A stretch of 64,000 bases of DNA from Alteromonadales bacterium alter-6D02 (GCA_002835545.1 PIZK01000011.1:25202-89201); one strand, 5' to 3'; positions 16,366 to 25,908 are shown, counted from the stretch's first letter. Notes: generated from the sequence alone by a model not told the origin. Numbers and translations: made by a program.

Positions 16366-16953
16366 TTATTTTGGCACTAAGCTAATAATGTTAGTCTGCT
16401 TGAAGTTAGTCCAATAATTACTTATTTTTATTATTTCAAATAGGTCTTCATCGGGTATCAATATGAGCTCCTCTTTAGTATATCCATTAAGGCTGTCTAT
16501 TAGAGAAGTAAACAAATTGAGCATCTCATGGTGTTCAATAAAACACTCACTTGACAGTTCCGCCAAACTGATACATTCAAAATGTTCTATGTATGTTTTT
16601 AACACCCCTCGTAATTGTGACTCCTTTTGAAGACTTAAGCTTCCAAAAGGCGTTACCTGTAGTAGATGAAGGGGCTTTGCTAGTAGTTGGGTGTTTTTAA
16701 ACTGTGAGGGAAATTCGGAGCTTTCCCCATCAATACAAGATAAAAAGTCGATAACCTTCTGGACTTCCAATTGATGAATTTCCGCAATGTCGCATACTGA
16801 ATGTCCTGAATAAAAGTATACTGTGTCATACACTTCATTCATCAAAGAGTTACATTCAGAGCAAGTTATAGGGGAACTTTGAGAAGAAGCTAGACTAATG
16901 TTTAGTGATAATAAATCGGCAGAATGCCTAACGCTACAGAAAGAACAATGCAT
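16366..16953 (-). CDS. Hypothetical protein with two CxxC pairs
   Basis: 195 residues, not recognised. The N-terminus has CSFC (residues 3-6) and CSEC (about 31-34), a spacing typical of a zinc ribbon. The rest is helical and acidic, including SVCDIAEIHQLEVQKVIDFLSC, which resembles a helix-turn-helix. A DNA-binding or protein-binding role is possible. Base composition is AT-rich and no operon partner is obvious. The leader region (16954-17050) carries several short inverted repeats, as seen around gene cassettes, but no attC could be shown. Confidence 0.55.
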   Translation of the reverse strand: MHCSFCSVRHSADLLSLNISLASSQSSPITCSECNSLMNEVYDTVYFYSGHSVCDIAEIHQLEVQKVIDFLSCIDGESSEFPSQFKNTQLLAKPLHLLQVTPFGSLSLQKESQLRGVLKTYIEHFECISLAELSSECFIEHHEMLNLFTSLIDSLNGYTKEELILIPDEDLFEIIKISNYWTNFKQTNIISLVPK

Positions 16954-17123
16954 AATAATCTCCAGGCAATCAAAGGCCCACCAAACGCCTTGTTGCTATT
17001 AATCATTACAAATTGTCACGGATGCTCGGCTTCGTCGTATCTTGGGTAGGCACAGGCTGTCCGCACAGCCAAAAAATATAAAACTTTAAGATAGCGACTA
17101 GTTTAATAGTATTTCAATTAAAT

Positions 17124-17486
17124 CTAAAGATTGTCGATAATTTTCTTTAGATCATTTTCTGGAATATTGAGTAAAGTCGAAACTACTGTTTGAGTATCAA
17201 AGCTCTTCAAGTATTCGATTGCACTTATTGTTATGTTCCATCTATCCCAGTTCGATTGGATTGTGATTGCTACTTCAACTGGATTAGATAACTCAATTAA
17301 TTGTTTTGACTCCTCCGTAAGTGAGCCTGAATCGGCTGCTCTTTTCAAAAGGTCCCACGACTTATAATTATAAAAGTCTATGGCAATGGTTCTTTGAGCT
17401 TGATTTAGTTTGCAGCCTGTAAGGTTGGCTAACCTTCTTGCTTGCTTCTTTAATATCTTTACGGATTGAGAATTTTCTTCAGGCAC
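17124..17486 (-). CDS. Small glyoxalase-superfamily-like protein
   Basis: About 120 residues. GTG 17486 is chosen over ATG 17549 because GGAG is 7 nt upstream and the upstream extension (FRCFWRFV) looks untranslated. The segment KKQARRLANLTGCKLNQAQRT...YKSWDLLKRA is the motif A..LA...G..L..A....A...G...W..L seen in small proteins annotated as glyoxalase superfamily or DUF-type adaptors, often on plasmids and islands. Function unknown. It has no operon partner, and 1.2 kb of non-coding DNA separates it from the lanthipeptide genes. Confidence 0.55.
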   Translation of the reverse strand: MPEENSQSVKILKKQARRLANLTGCKLNQAQRTIAIDFYNYKSWDLLKRAADSGSLTEESKQLIELSNPVEVAITIQSNWDRWNITISAIEYLKSFDTQTVVSTLLNIPENDLKKIIDNL

Positions 17487-17905
17487 TACGAATCTCCAAA
17501 AGCACCGAAAAATCCACAGCATTTTCGATACATCAGAAATAAGTAGCAATCTAATTAAGGATGGGCTTTCGCTTCGTTTTTGTGGTCACTGGCCGCCATC
17601 ACGACCTTGAAAGTTCTTATATAACAAGAGCAATCTTACCTTTTAATAATGCGCGTTGATATACCCGTAAGCCTGATTGAGCAGCATTTAGTCTTTGCTT
17701 GTCGCATACTTGAATGTTACTAACAGTTAATTCTAAATAAAAATATTCACTCTCAATATATGGTTAACTCAAATAATCAGATCATATCTGATGTAAATTA
17801 AACGACCATTAGATTTACAGTCTTGCAGTTAATGTAAATGTTTCAAAGGATGATAGTAGCTATGTAAAGGAACGCGTAAAGTTATCTTTGTAAAGGCTTG
17901 ATACT

Positions 17906-17954
17906 GGTTCGCCCTCAGTTTCCTAGAAAGTGTCAAGGAAACTGGGGGCGAACC
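17906..17954. repeat. 19-bp inverted repeat (hairpin)
   Basis: Arms GGTTCGCCCTCAGTTTCCT (17906-17924) and AGGAAACTGGGGGCGAACC (17936-17954), one wobble mismatch, 11-nt loop. It could be a terminator-like RNA hairpin, a MITE-like relic or a recombination site. Confidence 0.6.
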
Positions 17955-18345
17955 ATACGTTTATTTTACAAAGGGATATTTATTTTTGTTCATAGCATCT
18001 CTTTTTATTTCATTATTCTAAATATCAAATGCCTACGAATTCGGGGGGGAGGGAAAGGTCACTCCACGTATAGACTTTTCAGGCATGCCGAAATTAACCA
18101 ATTTTAGATAGCTCATTTTTAGCCACTAAATACTCGCAATTGAAAATAATTGTTTCAATTGCTTAGACGTAAGCGTTGAGTAAGCAACAAAACACTGCGA
18201 GAAAAATATACAATGTACAATCCGTAGTTGGGAATCATTACTGTGCTTTCACGGATTAGAAAGCAGAATGAATTATAGAAGGTGTTGCTATTATAGTGCT
18301 GTTTTTTAAGGTTTTTTCTTAAAGTTTAAACAAGAATAAATTTAC

Positions 18346-18377
18346 TCAACGTAATTAGATATATCTAATTACGTTGA
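18346..18377. promoter_or_regulatory. Perfect 32-bp palindrome, candidate operator
   Basis: Half-site TCAACGTAATTAGATA is followed directly by its exact reverse complement, with no loop. This is far longer than chance for a region this size, and lies about 385 bp upstream of the HlyD gene. A dimeric regulator could bind it; no regulator gene is adjacent. Confidence 0.5.
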
Positions 18378-18760
18378 AATGCTTACATCACAAAACGGAG
18401 ATATAACTCCAATGACTGTTATCACCTGGAGAATATAGTTAGAAACACTACGAACGGCTAGAAAGTGCCTAGTCAATTAGTCGTAGTTCACTGTTATGTC
18501 GTGACGTTTTTTATAATAACAATCCCAACATCTAATCATTTACAGCAATCACCGTGAAAGACAATGGAACAGTGTCTTTTAGACTATCTTTTGTATTGTC
18601 TAAAGCGCTTACTTGTAAGCTACTAAGGGAGTAGTGGAATTATAAGCATAAAATCAACTTTTAATAATTTCTATTGACACAAGTTATTGATTGCTGGATA
18701 TTTCAACACCATTAACGCTTATGGATTTGCGTACCCCCCCCTAAAACATGGAGATGTAGT

Positions 18761-20023
18761 TTGTCAAAAGGAATTGAGACTGACCTTTTCAGGAAAGAAG
18801 TAATAGCTGAGCAATCGCAACGATTAACTGGCTCTGTAATATTAGCTCAACCATTATCAATTACAATCGCCACACTTATCATTGTAGCCATTGTTGCTTC
18901 TTCTCTGATGTTTATTTCAAGTGCTCACTACTCTAGAAAAGAAACGGTTCAAGGTTACCTCCGCCCAGACAAAGGCTTAATAAAAAGTTACTCCAATCGC
19001 ACTGGAACAATCAAGAAAATATATATTTCTGAAGGTGATTTTGTAGAGAAAGGTTCACCTTTGGTTAGTATAGTTACTCGGCAAAGTATGAGTACGGGGG
19101 AAGAACTTGGTGATAAATTAATCGAAGAAATCAACATACAACAAGATTTATTAGTGGAAGAGGCGGAACAATACTTACGCATAGAATCACAGGAGCTATC
19201 TCGTATTACACAGCGAATAAATATATTGGAAAACTCCCAAACGATAATAAAGAATCAGAAAGCTTTACTTAATGAAAAACTCCAATTGCTAGAGCAACAG
19301 CAAATCCAATATACAAAACTACATGACAAAGGATTTATATCTGAACTAGAGTTTCAGAAGAAACAAGAGAACCACCTTAACATTAGACAAGAAGTTGAAT
19401 CTCTGGAGCGAGTGTTATTACTACAGCAGTATGATATACAGCAACTAGCCTTCGAATACAAAAATATTCCTGAGCAATATCAACTTAAACACCGCGACAT
19501 TAAACGACGTCAGTCAGATTTGAGTCGTCAGTTTAGTGAAACGAAGAATAATTACAACTACGTGATTGAAGCAACACACTCAGGGGTGGTCACAGCCATA
19601 CAGGTCGTTGAGGGTGAAACTCTAAATTCCACTCGTCTCTTATTAACTCTACTACCTCAAGGCGCTGAGTTGATAGCCGAACTTTTATTGCCTACTCGTA
19701 GTGCCGGCTTTGTGCAGATTGGGGATATTGCCAGGTTGCGTTTTCAAGCTTTTCCTCATCAACGATTTGGTTATCTTAAAAGCAAAATAACACAAATTGA
19801 TCAATCGATAATTACCCAAAGTGAAGCTAATTTCCCAATTCAATTAACAGAACCTATATACAGACTACAAGCTAGGTTGAGCAAACAGCAAATTACTGGG
19901 TATGGCAAAGAGTTTAATTTAAAAAGCGGAATGTTATTCGAGGCTGACATCATCCTCGATCGTCGTACCTTATTACAATGGATGCTCGACCCAATCTATA
20001 GTTTAAATGGAAAAATTAACTAA
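18761..20023 (+). CDS. HlyD/CvaA-family membrane-fusion protein of a peptide exporter
   Basis: 420 residues with TTG start (GGAGATG upstream). One membrane anchor (about residues 36-54) follows a cytoplasmic tail; then a beta-barrel/lipoyl strand (GTIKKIYISEGDFVEKGSPLVSI), a long coiled coil (about 130-265) and the second lipoyl half (THSGVVTAIQVVEGE). This is the layout of adaptor proteins that bridge a C39-peptidase ABC exporter to TolC (CvaA type). No TolC gene is close, so the chromosomal one would be used (inference). It is the first gene of the cluster, followed by the transporter with stop and potential start overlapping as TAATG. Confidence 0.88.
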   Translation: MSKGIETDLFRKEVIAEQSQRLTGSVILAQPLSITIATLIIVAIVASSLMFISSAHYSRKETVQGYLRPDKGLIKSYSNRTGTIKKIYISEGDFVEKGSPLVSIVTRQSMSTGEELGDKLIEEINIQQDLLVEEAEQYLRIESQELSRITQRINILENSQTIIKNQKALLNEKLQLLEQQQIQYTKLHDKGFISELEFQKKQENHLNIRQEVESLERVLLLQQYDIQQLAFEYKNIPEQYQLKHRDIKRRQSDLSRQFSETKNNYNYVIEATHSGVVTAIQVVEGETLNSTRLLLTLLPQGAELIAELLLPTRSAGFVQIGDIARLRFQAFPHQRFGYLKSKITQIDQSIITQSEANFPIQLTEPIYRLQARLSKQQITGYGKEFNLKSGMLFEADIILDRRTLLQWMLDPIYSLNGKIN

Positions 20024-20049
20024 TGCCTCATGTAACGGAGAATCAGACT

Positions 20050-22185
20050 ATGGAAAATAGCGCGAGTTTATTAGAGTTTACTGGGGCCAAACGTGTACCG
20101 TTAATATTGCAGTCAGAAATCGCAGAGTGCGGATTAGCATCTATGGCAATGGTAGCCTCTTTTTATGGTCACCAACTTGACATGCCCGCCATGCGTAAAC
20201 GATTTTCAACGAACTTAAATGGAATGAACTTTCAGCAACTCATTGAATTAGGCGATAGCTTAGGTTTGGCAAGCCGAGCGCTAAAATGTCCTCTAGGAGA
20301 TGTAAATAAGCTAAACCTTCCCTGCATTTTACATTGGGATATGGACCATTTTGTTGTACTAACAAAGGTTAGTAATACAACTTATTCAATAAACGATCCC
20401 GCAGTAGGCAAGCGTACTTTATCAGTACACGATTTTAGTAAACATTATACTGGAGTTTCACTCGAACTTACTCCTACAGTAAAATTCGAAAAAAAGAATG
20501 AAAAGCAGCAAATGAAGCTGTCACAGCTTTGGAGCAAAATTTCTGGATTAAAAACCGCTTTATTGAAGTTATTTGCCCTGTCAATAATATTACAACTCTT
20601 CGCTCTATCCTCACCATATTATATGCAATGGGTGGTAGATGAAGTATTAATAAGCAGAGATCAGTCACTGTTAATTGTGTTAGCTATTGGCTTTGCGTTA
20701 TTAAGTATTTTTAGTGTATTGACGACAGCCTTAAGAAGTTGGTTAATTTTACGTTTATCTAGTCTGCTAAATATGCAAATGGGTGTTAACTTGTTAAATC
20801 ATACGCTCAAGTTGCCAATGCACTATTTTGAATCTCGACATATTGGTGACATCACTTCTAGATTTAGCTCAATGGATCAAGTCAGAGAACGTATTACCAC
20901 AGGTTTAGTAGAGGCGACGGTAGATGGAATCATGTCTCTAACTTTATTGGTAATGATGTTCCTATATAGCTTCAAACTAGCTGCGATAGTATTAGCTGCT
21001 AGCATATTTTATGTTTTTGTACGTTTGGCCCTGTATCGCCCATTACATCAGGCAACTGAAGAGTCAATACAAAACAAAGCGAAAGAACAATCTAACTTTT
21101 TAGAAAATGTTAGGGGCATTCAAACTATTAAGCTTTTTGGTAATGAAACTCAGCGACAAGAAATATGGCAAAATCGTTATGCAGAAGTCATTAATTCTGA
21201 TATTCGTTTAGGAAAATTACGAATAAGTTTTGATTCATTTAATAAATTGTTGTTTGGTTTAGAGAACACCATTGTCATTTATTTTGCTGCGATAATTATA
21301 ATGGAAGGAAACTTATCAATTGGCATGATGCTAGCGTTCATAGCCTATAAAAGACAATTCACTGAGCGATACTCCAATTTAGTAGAGCAAATGATTCAAT
21401 TCAAGGTAATGCGCCTTCACCTCGAACGTATCTCTGATATTGCTTTACACCCACAAGAAGAAAATCGTGAAGGTAATACACTCATTTCACTAACATCACA
21501 AAAGTTAAAGGGCCAACTCATATTGAAGGATGTGTGTTTTAGCCATGCAAAAGATGAATGCGACATTTTACATAATATAAACCTAACTATAAATGCAGGG
21601 GATTCGATAGCGATAACTGGCGAATCAGGGTCCGGAAAGACAACTTTAGTTAAAATAATGCTCGGTTTATTGTGTCCAACTTCAGGGGAAATATTGATCG
21701 ATGGTTATGACATAACACACATTGGGCTAAAAGAATACAGATCTAGAGTTGCTGCTGTGATGCAAGAAGACACATTATTAGCCGGCTCCGTTGCTGATAA
21801 CATCAGTTTTTTTGATCCTCAACCCAACTATCTACAAATTGAGAAATGCGCACAACTTGCTGCTATTAATCAAGATATAGACAAAATGAGCATGGGTTAT
21901 AATGCCCTTGTCGGAGATATGGGGTCAAACCTATCGGGAGGGCAAAAACAACGAATACTATTAGCTAGGGCGCTTTATAAATCCCCAACAGTCTTATTTA
22001 TGGATGAAGCAACTAGTCACTTGGACATCAATAATGAAGCAAGAATATCAAAACTAATATGCCAGCTTAAAATGACCCGGGTTATTGTCGCACACAGACC
22101 TGAAACAATAAATAGAGCAAATAAAGTCTACGTGCTTTGTGGAGGCCAGCTTGAATCCGTAAAGCTCGATGCTCACAAAGCATAA
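20050..22185 (+). CDS. lanT: C39-peptidase ABC exporter for double-glycine peptides (LanT-type)
   Basis: About 711 residues. ATG 20050 has GGAG 9 nt upstream; ATG 20023, overlapping the previous stop, is the alternative. N-terminal C39 protease: LQSEIAECGLASMAMVASFYG (catalytic Cys), DHFVVL (His) and INDPAVGK (Asp). Six-helix ABC membrane domain follows, then an ATPase with Walker A GESGSGKTT, signature LSGGQKQR and Walker B VLFMDEATSHLD. It would remove the leader after GG and export the core. All three catalytic residues and nucleotide motifs are intact. Position between HlyD and LanM genes ties it to lanthipeptide export. Confidence 0.93.
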   Translation: MENSASLLEFTGAKRVPLILQSEIAECGLASMAMVASFYGHQLDMPAMRKRFSTNLNGMNFQQLIELGDSLGLASRALKCPLGDVNKLNLPCILHWDMDHFVVLTKVSNTTYSINDPAVGKRTLSVHDFSKHYTGVSLELTPTVKFEKKNEKQQMKLSQLWSKISGLKTALLKLFALSIILQLFALSSPYYMQWVVDEVLISRDQSLLIVLAIGFALLSIFSVLTTALRSWLILRLSSLLNMQMGVNLLNHTLKLPMHYFESRHIGDITSRFSSMDQVRERITTGLVEATVDGIMSLTLLVMMFLYSFKLAAIVLAASIFYVFVRLALYRPLHQATEESIQNKAKEQSNFLENVRGIQTIKLFGNETQRQEIWQNRYAEVINSDIRLGKLRISFDSFNKLLFGLENTIVIYFAAIIIMEGNLSIGMMLAFIAYKRQFTERYSNLVEQMIQFKVMRLHLERISDIALHPQEENREGNTLISLTSQKLKGQLILKDVCFSHAKDECDILHNINLTINAGDSIAITGESGSGKTTLVKIMLGLLCPTSGEILIDGYDITHIGLKEYRSRVAAVMQEDTLLAGSVADNISFFDPQPNYLQIEKCAQLAAINQDIDKMSMGYNALVGDMGSNLSGGQKQRILLARALYKSPTVLFMDEATSHLDINNEARISKLICQLKMTRVIVAHRPETINRANKVYVLCGGQLESVKLDAHKA

Positions 22186-22231
22186 TAATGATTACCCAAG
22201 TTTAAGGACGTCCAAATAAGGTGAAAAGGAA

Positions 22232-24832
22232 ATGAAAGATAATAATAGAATTAAATTAGTCAACGTATTTAGTCAAGAGCAGGACGAAAAACTGTCTAGC
22301 TTCATGCAAACGCTAGATAAGGAAAAACTATTAAGTATCACCGAAAGAAAAGAATTCACAGCGTGCATGAAGCACCAATATTTTTCATTTTTTTCACGTG
22401 TTTATACTAGAACGTTAATACAGGAATTTGAAATTTACAAACATGAACAAAGCGGTACATTAGATTCGTTTGTATCTTGTAATAACACTGTTGAGTTAAA
22501 AAGGATAATTCAAGAAAATTTCCCAGAGTTACCTAAATTTGTAGATCGGCTAATTCACCAGTTCGAATTACTCGTAATAAAAGTCTTAAAACGATTTAAA
22601 GAAGATAGTGCTGTAATTAGTGAGCAATTATTTGCATTAAAGAATATGGAAATTAAGATAACCCACATATCATCTGTTGGTGACAGGCACAATAATGGTC
22701 AAACAACTTGCATGATTGAAACAAATTGCGGGAAGTTAGTATACAAGCCTAGAGCAGCTATAAATGACCTATTTTTTGTCGAACTACTAACCGTTATTAA
22801 TTATTTCGAACAAACAAACAACCCATACTCTTTTATAGATAAAACGGACTACTCTTGGCACAAATTCATAGAAAAAAAAGCACAAGAGGAAGTTCTAGTT
22901 AGTGATGTAAAGAACTTCTATTTTCGCTACGGCAAACTAATCGCATTATGCTACACAATTAATGCAAGCGATATGCATTACGAAAACATTATACTGATGG
23001 GCTCCACCCCATTTATCATAGACTTAGAAGTTCTCTTGCTTCCTGAGTACAGGTATGACACAGATATACCACCAATGGACGTTAATGCCATAGGCCTCCT
23101 CCCAAGAATATCAGTAAACGAAGAGGGTCATTATAGTGATAAAAGCCCTTTAAAATCAAAAGATATGGATTTTCACGACAAAGTCGCTTATTTCTCAGAT
23201 GATGATGTCACAATAAAGTACAAAAATGTTATAGAGAACAATCAGACGCTCCTTCCTATAATTAATAACAAAGAATCTTGCCCTTATGATTTTATTGAAG
23301 ATGTACTAGCGGGATTTAGAGAAACAATACATATTGTTAATGAAAATAAAGATAACATAAAAAGTTTATTCTATAGACTTGAGCCTAACCTTTCATCAAG
23401 ACTAGTACTGCGAAATACACAAACCTATGTAAAATTTTTGTCCCTATCCTATCACCCTGATTATTTTTTCAAAGAGAATACGCGAAGCAATTTATTTAAA
23501 AAAATACCGGCTATTGATTGCTTCACCAACGATGTGTACAAAAGTGAGATTGAGCAGTTAATAAATGGAGACGTTCCATTCTTTAGAGTAGGTGTGAATG
23601 ATAAATACATAATATCTAGTAATAGCCAAAATTCAGATATAGCTATAACAGGAAAAGATTCTTTTTTTGAAAAGTTAGATAACTTATCAAACACTAAACA
23701 TATCAACTATCAGCAGCATTTAATACGGCTTAGTCTATCTCAACTGAAGCTTGAAAGTAATAATAGGGTGCACGAGCTGATTGGTAAATCAGATATACCT
23801 AATATATTAAAAAGTAATAATAATTTTTATCCTGAAAATATTCAGTGGCCTCAATTATCAACCAAAGATACCTATGTTATTCTACAAACGGTGGGAGAAA
23901 ATTTATTTGACGGAAATACTGGAATCCACTATGCGCTAGAACTTAACGAAAAACTACAAGTAACTAACGAGCAATACACCAATGAATTAGCTATTCTACG
24001 AAAAAGTCAAAAAATCTCTTCTGATGCATTTATCAAAAATATTAAAGAAACAACCGTTATGTTACATGGTATAACAGGTTTAGGTGGGTATATTTGGTAT
24101 TTAAATAGACTTAATAAATTAACTTCTGAACCATATTACAAAAGTCAACTATCACAGCTTTGTAGCCAAATTACACCTGAAATTCTCAACACCGAAGAGG
24201 TGGACTTTGTCCGCGGTGTCACAGGTACAATTGCTGCTTTATTAAACTCCAAGACTTATGACGACAATGTTATCCATGAAAAACTTACTAAACTTTATAA
24301 CCTCCATTTAAATAATCAAGACTTGTCGTTCTCACATGGTTTGAGTTCGTTACTATATTGTAGTGCTTTATTTAAAAATAAGACGGGCATTGAGATTCCG
24401 GGGCATGAACCTTTACTGAATAGAGTAGTAGACTACATATTATCTGAACAAAAAATACCAGCAAATGGCTCCTGGTGCAAAGGGATTCTAAGTCGAATAA
24501 AAGTGGCGTTAGAAGACCAAGAAAACAACACCGAAGTTCTTGCTTTGTTGAATTCAACTGTCTTAGCAAACGAACTTAAAGTGCATGTGAGTGATAGCAG
24601 TCTTTGTCATGGATTAAATGGAGCTAATATGATAATCGGTGAATTGCAAGCACACCAAAATATTCAGAATATTTCACTCCAAGCAGTCAAATATAACGAC
24701 CAAGAAAAGTTTGTAACCGGGAACTATAAAGGGTTGTATTCTGTTGGGCTGTTCAACGGGGTGACATCCGAATATTTAATCAAGTATGCCAAAGAGTTTA
24801 ATGATTACAGTTCACCACTTTTTTTAAACTAA
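22232..24832 (+). CDS. lanM: Class II lanthipeptide synthetase LanM
   Basis: 866 residues, AAAAGGAA upstream. N-terminal dehydratase (DUF4135) part: KLVYKPRA at about residue 168, SDMHYENIILM (from 246) leading to FIIDLEVLL, and RLVLRNTQTYVKFLSLSYHP; these are the kinase-like residues that phosphorylate and eliminate Ser/Thr. C-terminal LanC-like cyclase: FSHGLSSLLYC, WCKG (Cys749) and LCHG (Cys792-His793), the zinc ligands that activate cysteine for thioether formation. The tail GLYSVGLFNGVTSEYLI resembles the usual LanM end. Slightly shorter than the typical 900-1,050 residues. It is followed by the precursor gene. Lanthipeptide synthetases of this class are uncommon in gammaproteobacteria. 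Confidence 0.93.
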   Translation: MKDNNRIKLVNVFSQEQDEKLSSFMQTLDKEKLLSITERKEFTACMKHQYFSFFSRVYTRTLIQEFEIYKHEQSGTLDSFVSCNNTVELKRIIQENFPELPKFVDRLIHQFELLVIKVLKRFKEDSAVISEQLFALKNMEIKITHISSVGDRHNNGQTTCMIETNCGKLVYKPRAAINDLFFVELLTVINYFEQTNNPYSFIDKTDYSWHKFIEKKAQEEVLVSDVKNFYFRYGKLIALCYTINASDMHYENIILMGSTPFIIDLEVLLLPEYRYDTDIPPMDVNAIGLLPRISVNEEGHYSDKSPLKSKDMDFHDKVAYFSDDDVTIKYKNVIENNQTLLPIINNKESCPYDFIEDVLAGFRETIHIVNENKDNIKSLFYRLEPNLSSRLVLRNTQTYVKFLSLSYHPDYFFKENTRSNLFKKIPAIDCFTNDVYKSEIEQLINGDVPFFRVGVNDKYIISSNSQNSDIAITGKDSFFEKLDNLSNTKHINYQQHLIRLSLSQLKLESNNRVHELIGKSDIPNILKSNNNFYPENIQWPQLSTKDTYVILQTVGENLFDGNTGIHYALELNEKLQVTNEQYTNELAILRKSQKISSDAFIKNIKETTVMLHGITGLGGYIWYLNRLNKLTSEPYYKSQLSQLCSQITPEILNTEEVDFVRGVTGTIAALLNSKTYDDNVIHEKLTKLYNLHLNNQDLSFSHGLSSLLYCSALFKNKTGIEIPGHEPLLNRVVDYILSEQKIPANGSWCKGILSRIKVALEDQENNTEVLALLNSTVLANELKVHVSDSSLCHGLNGANMIIGELQAHQNIQNISLQAVKYNDQEKFVTGNYKGLYSVGLFNGVTSEYLIKYAKEFNDYSSPLFLN

Positions 24833-24840
24833 AAAGTTTC

Positions 24841-24876
24841 TCGCCAATTCACTGCTCAAAAAGTATGAGTTGGCGA
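24841..24876 (+). terminator. Stem-loop between lanM and the precursor gene
   Basis: Ten-base stem TCGCCAATTC / GAGTTGGCGA with a 16-nt loop just after the lanM stop. No U-run follows, so processing, attenuation or mRNA stabilisation is more likely than strong termination. Confidence 0.4.
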
Positions 24877-24988
24877 CAATAAATTATGCATAATACAACA
24901 AAGTTTTGTGTTGTGTGTATGTTCTTGCACAGAGATGTGTGAGGGAGTTTTACTACAATTAATAACTACATTTTATAAGGATATCATT

Positions 24989-25204
24989 TTGAATATTAAT
25001 CAAAGAAACCCAAAAAACCGCACTATTGAAAATAAAGCAGGCAGTGAAGTTGTTGAATTAACAACTGAAGAACTCACTAGTGTAAACGGAGGTAGACAGA
25101 AGTGGTCACGCTGGCTCTGTGCTGTGACCGAAACTGTTACTTCTGCTGATACATATCAGTGTACTGAACATGATTCATGTGACCATATCTGTATGTCAGC
25201 GTAA
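24989..25204 (+). CDS. lanA: Lanthipeptide precursor (GG leader, four-cysteine core)
   Basis: 71 residues from TTG 24989, with AAGG 8 nt upstream; earlier in-frame starts give an implausible Cys-rich N-terminus. The leader (35 residues) ends EVVELTTEELTSVNGG, the consensus recognised by LanM and C39 exporters. The 36-residue core starts RQKWSRWLC and holds four cysteines (core positions 9, 23, 29, 33) plus Ser/Thr residues at 5, 12, 14, 16, 17, 20, 24, 28 and 35. It is thus rich in dehydratable residues and Cys for up to four thioether rings. Ring pattern cannot be read from sequence. A hairpin follows the stop. Confidence 0.85.
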   Translation: MNINQRNPKNRTIENKAGSEVVELTTEELTSVNGGRQKWSRWLCAVTETVTSADTYQCTEHDSCDHICMSA

Positions 25205-25217
25205 CCTGTCACACAAT

Positions 25218-25235
25218 AAGGGCCCTTGGGCCCTT
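25218..25235 (+). terminator. Hairpin AAGGGCCC-tt-GGGCCCTT after lanA
   Basis: Perfect 8-bp stem of high G/C content in an AT-rich locus, 14 nt after the precursor stop and 17 nt before the CPBP gene. Probably a partial terminator that allows excess of the precursor transcript. Confidence 0.6.
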
Positions 25236-25251
25236 TAAAAGGTTAAATATT

Positions 25252-25908
25252 ATGAAAAATCTTATACTTACTGTGGGCATTATAACAGCGCTCCAATTGT
25301 TAATGTCCATCAACTATGTTTTATTAATTGAGGGATTAAATCTTGACAAACCTTATGCCGAAGAACTTGATTCAAGAGCTGATGATTTAGCAGCATCAGC
25401 TTTTTTGGTAATGGTAGTTGCCCCTGTTATAGAAGAAGTATTATTTCGTGGTATATTTCTGTTGATTTTATTTCGTTTTCGCATTAACAAACCAGTCACT
25501 ATCGCAGTTATCATCAGTGTGACTTTTTCCATATTGCACCCAACACTTGCCATTCCAGGAATATTTTTAATTTCGTTATTATATTGCTATTTGGCATATG
25601 CAAGCAAAAGCCTGTGGATGCCAATTCTCGTTCACATGTTACATAACTCAGCTTTAACAGTGCTAGATTGGAACGAAAATTCAGATACTTTAAATTATTA
25701 CATAGACGGTTATACAGAATTTTTGACCAGTTTAGGGCCTCTAGGCGCAACGTCACTGATTTTTTCTGTATTCATCACTTGTATAGTTATATGCTGCTTA
25801 AACCTTAACTTATTCAAGAACGGTAGTATTTATTTGAGCCAAAATATAAATAATACTTTAAAAAAATCATATGATCATTTCGATAAATTCTGCTCTAAAA
25901 AAGCATAG
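25252..25908 (+). CDS. CPBP-family intramembrane metalloprotease
   Basis: 218 residues with about five membrane segments. The three CPBP (Abi/CAAX) motifs are visible: EEVLFRG (EExxxR), FSILHP (FxxxH) and HMLHN (HxxxN). In bacteriocin loci such proteins act in self-immunity or in a second maturation cleavage. Placement right behind the precursor and its hairpin suggests one of these roles. A truncated relative is at 2273-2575. The C-terminal tail is basic and polar (about residues 190-218). Confidence 0.85.
   Translation: MKNLILTVGIITALQLLMSINYVLLIEGLNLDKPYAEELDSRADDLAASAFLVMVVAPVIEEVLFRGIFLLILFRFRINKPVTIAVIISVTFSILHPTLAIPGIFLISLLYCYLAYASKSLWMPILVHMLHNSALTVLDWNENSDTLNYYIDGYTEFLTSLGPLGATSLIFSVFITCIVICCLNLNLFKNGSIYLSQNINNTLKKSYDHFDKFCSKKA

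Larger units (their letters stand above)
17487..18760. other. Long AT-rich intergenic region upstream of the lanthipeptide cluster
   Basis: Nearly 1.3 kb without a convincing gene; the 17898-18107 plus-strand frame overlaps a large inverted repeat and I reject it. It contains a 19-bp inverted repeat (17906-17954), a perfect 32-bp palindrome (18346-18377), a smaller ACTACGA/TCGTAGT pair (18447-18487) and a run of C (18733-18741). The density of dyad symmetry suggests the control region of the cluster. Confidence 0.5.

Noticed and set aside
16954..17123. Integron-like attC site near the two small minus-strand genes
   Set aside because: Short inverted repeats and GCCTTGTTG-like words are present, but no paired R and L boxes; no integrase in the window.
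17898..18107. Possible small gene upstream of the lanthipeptide cluster
   Set aside because: It spans the 19-bp inverted repeat, has no ribosome site, and its product is not protein-like.
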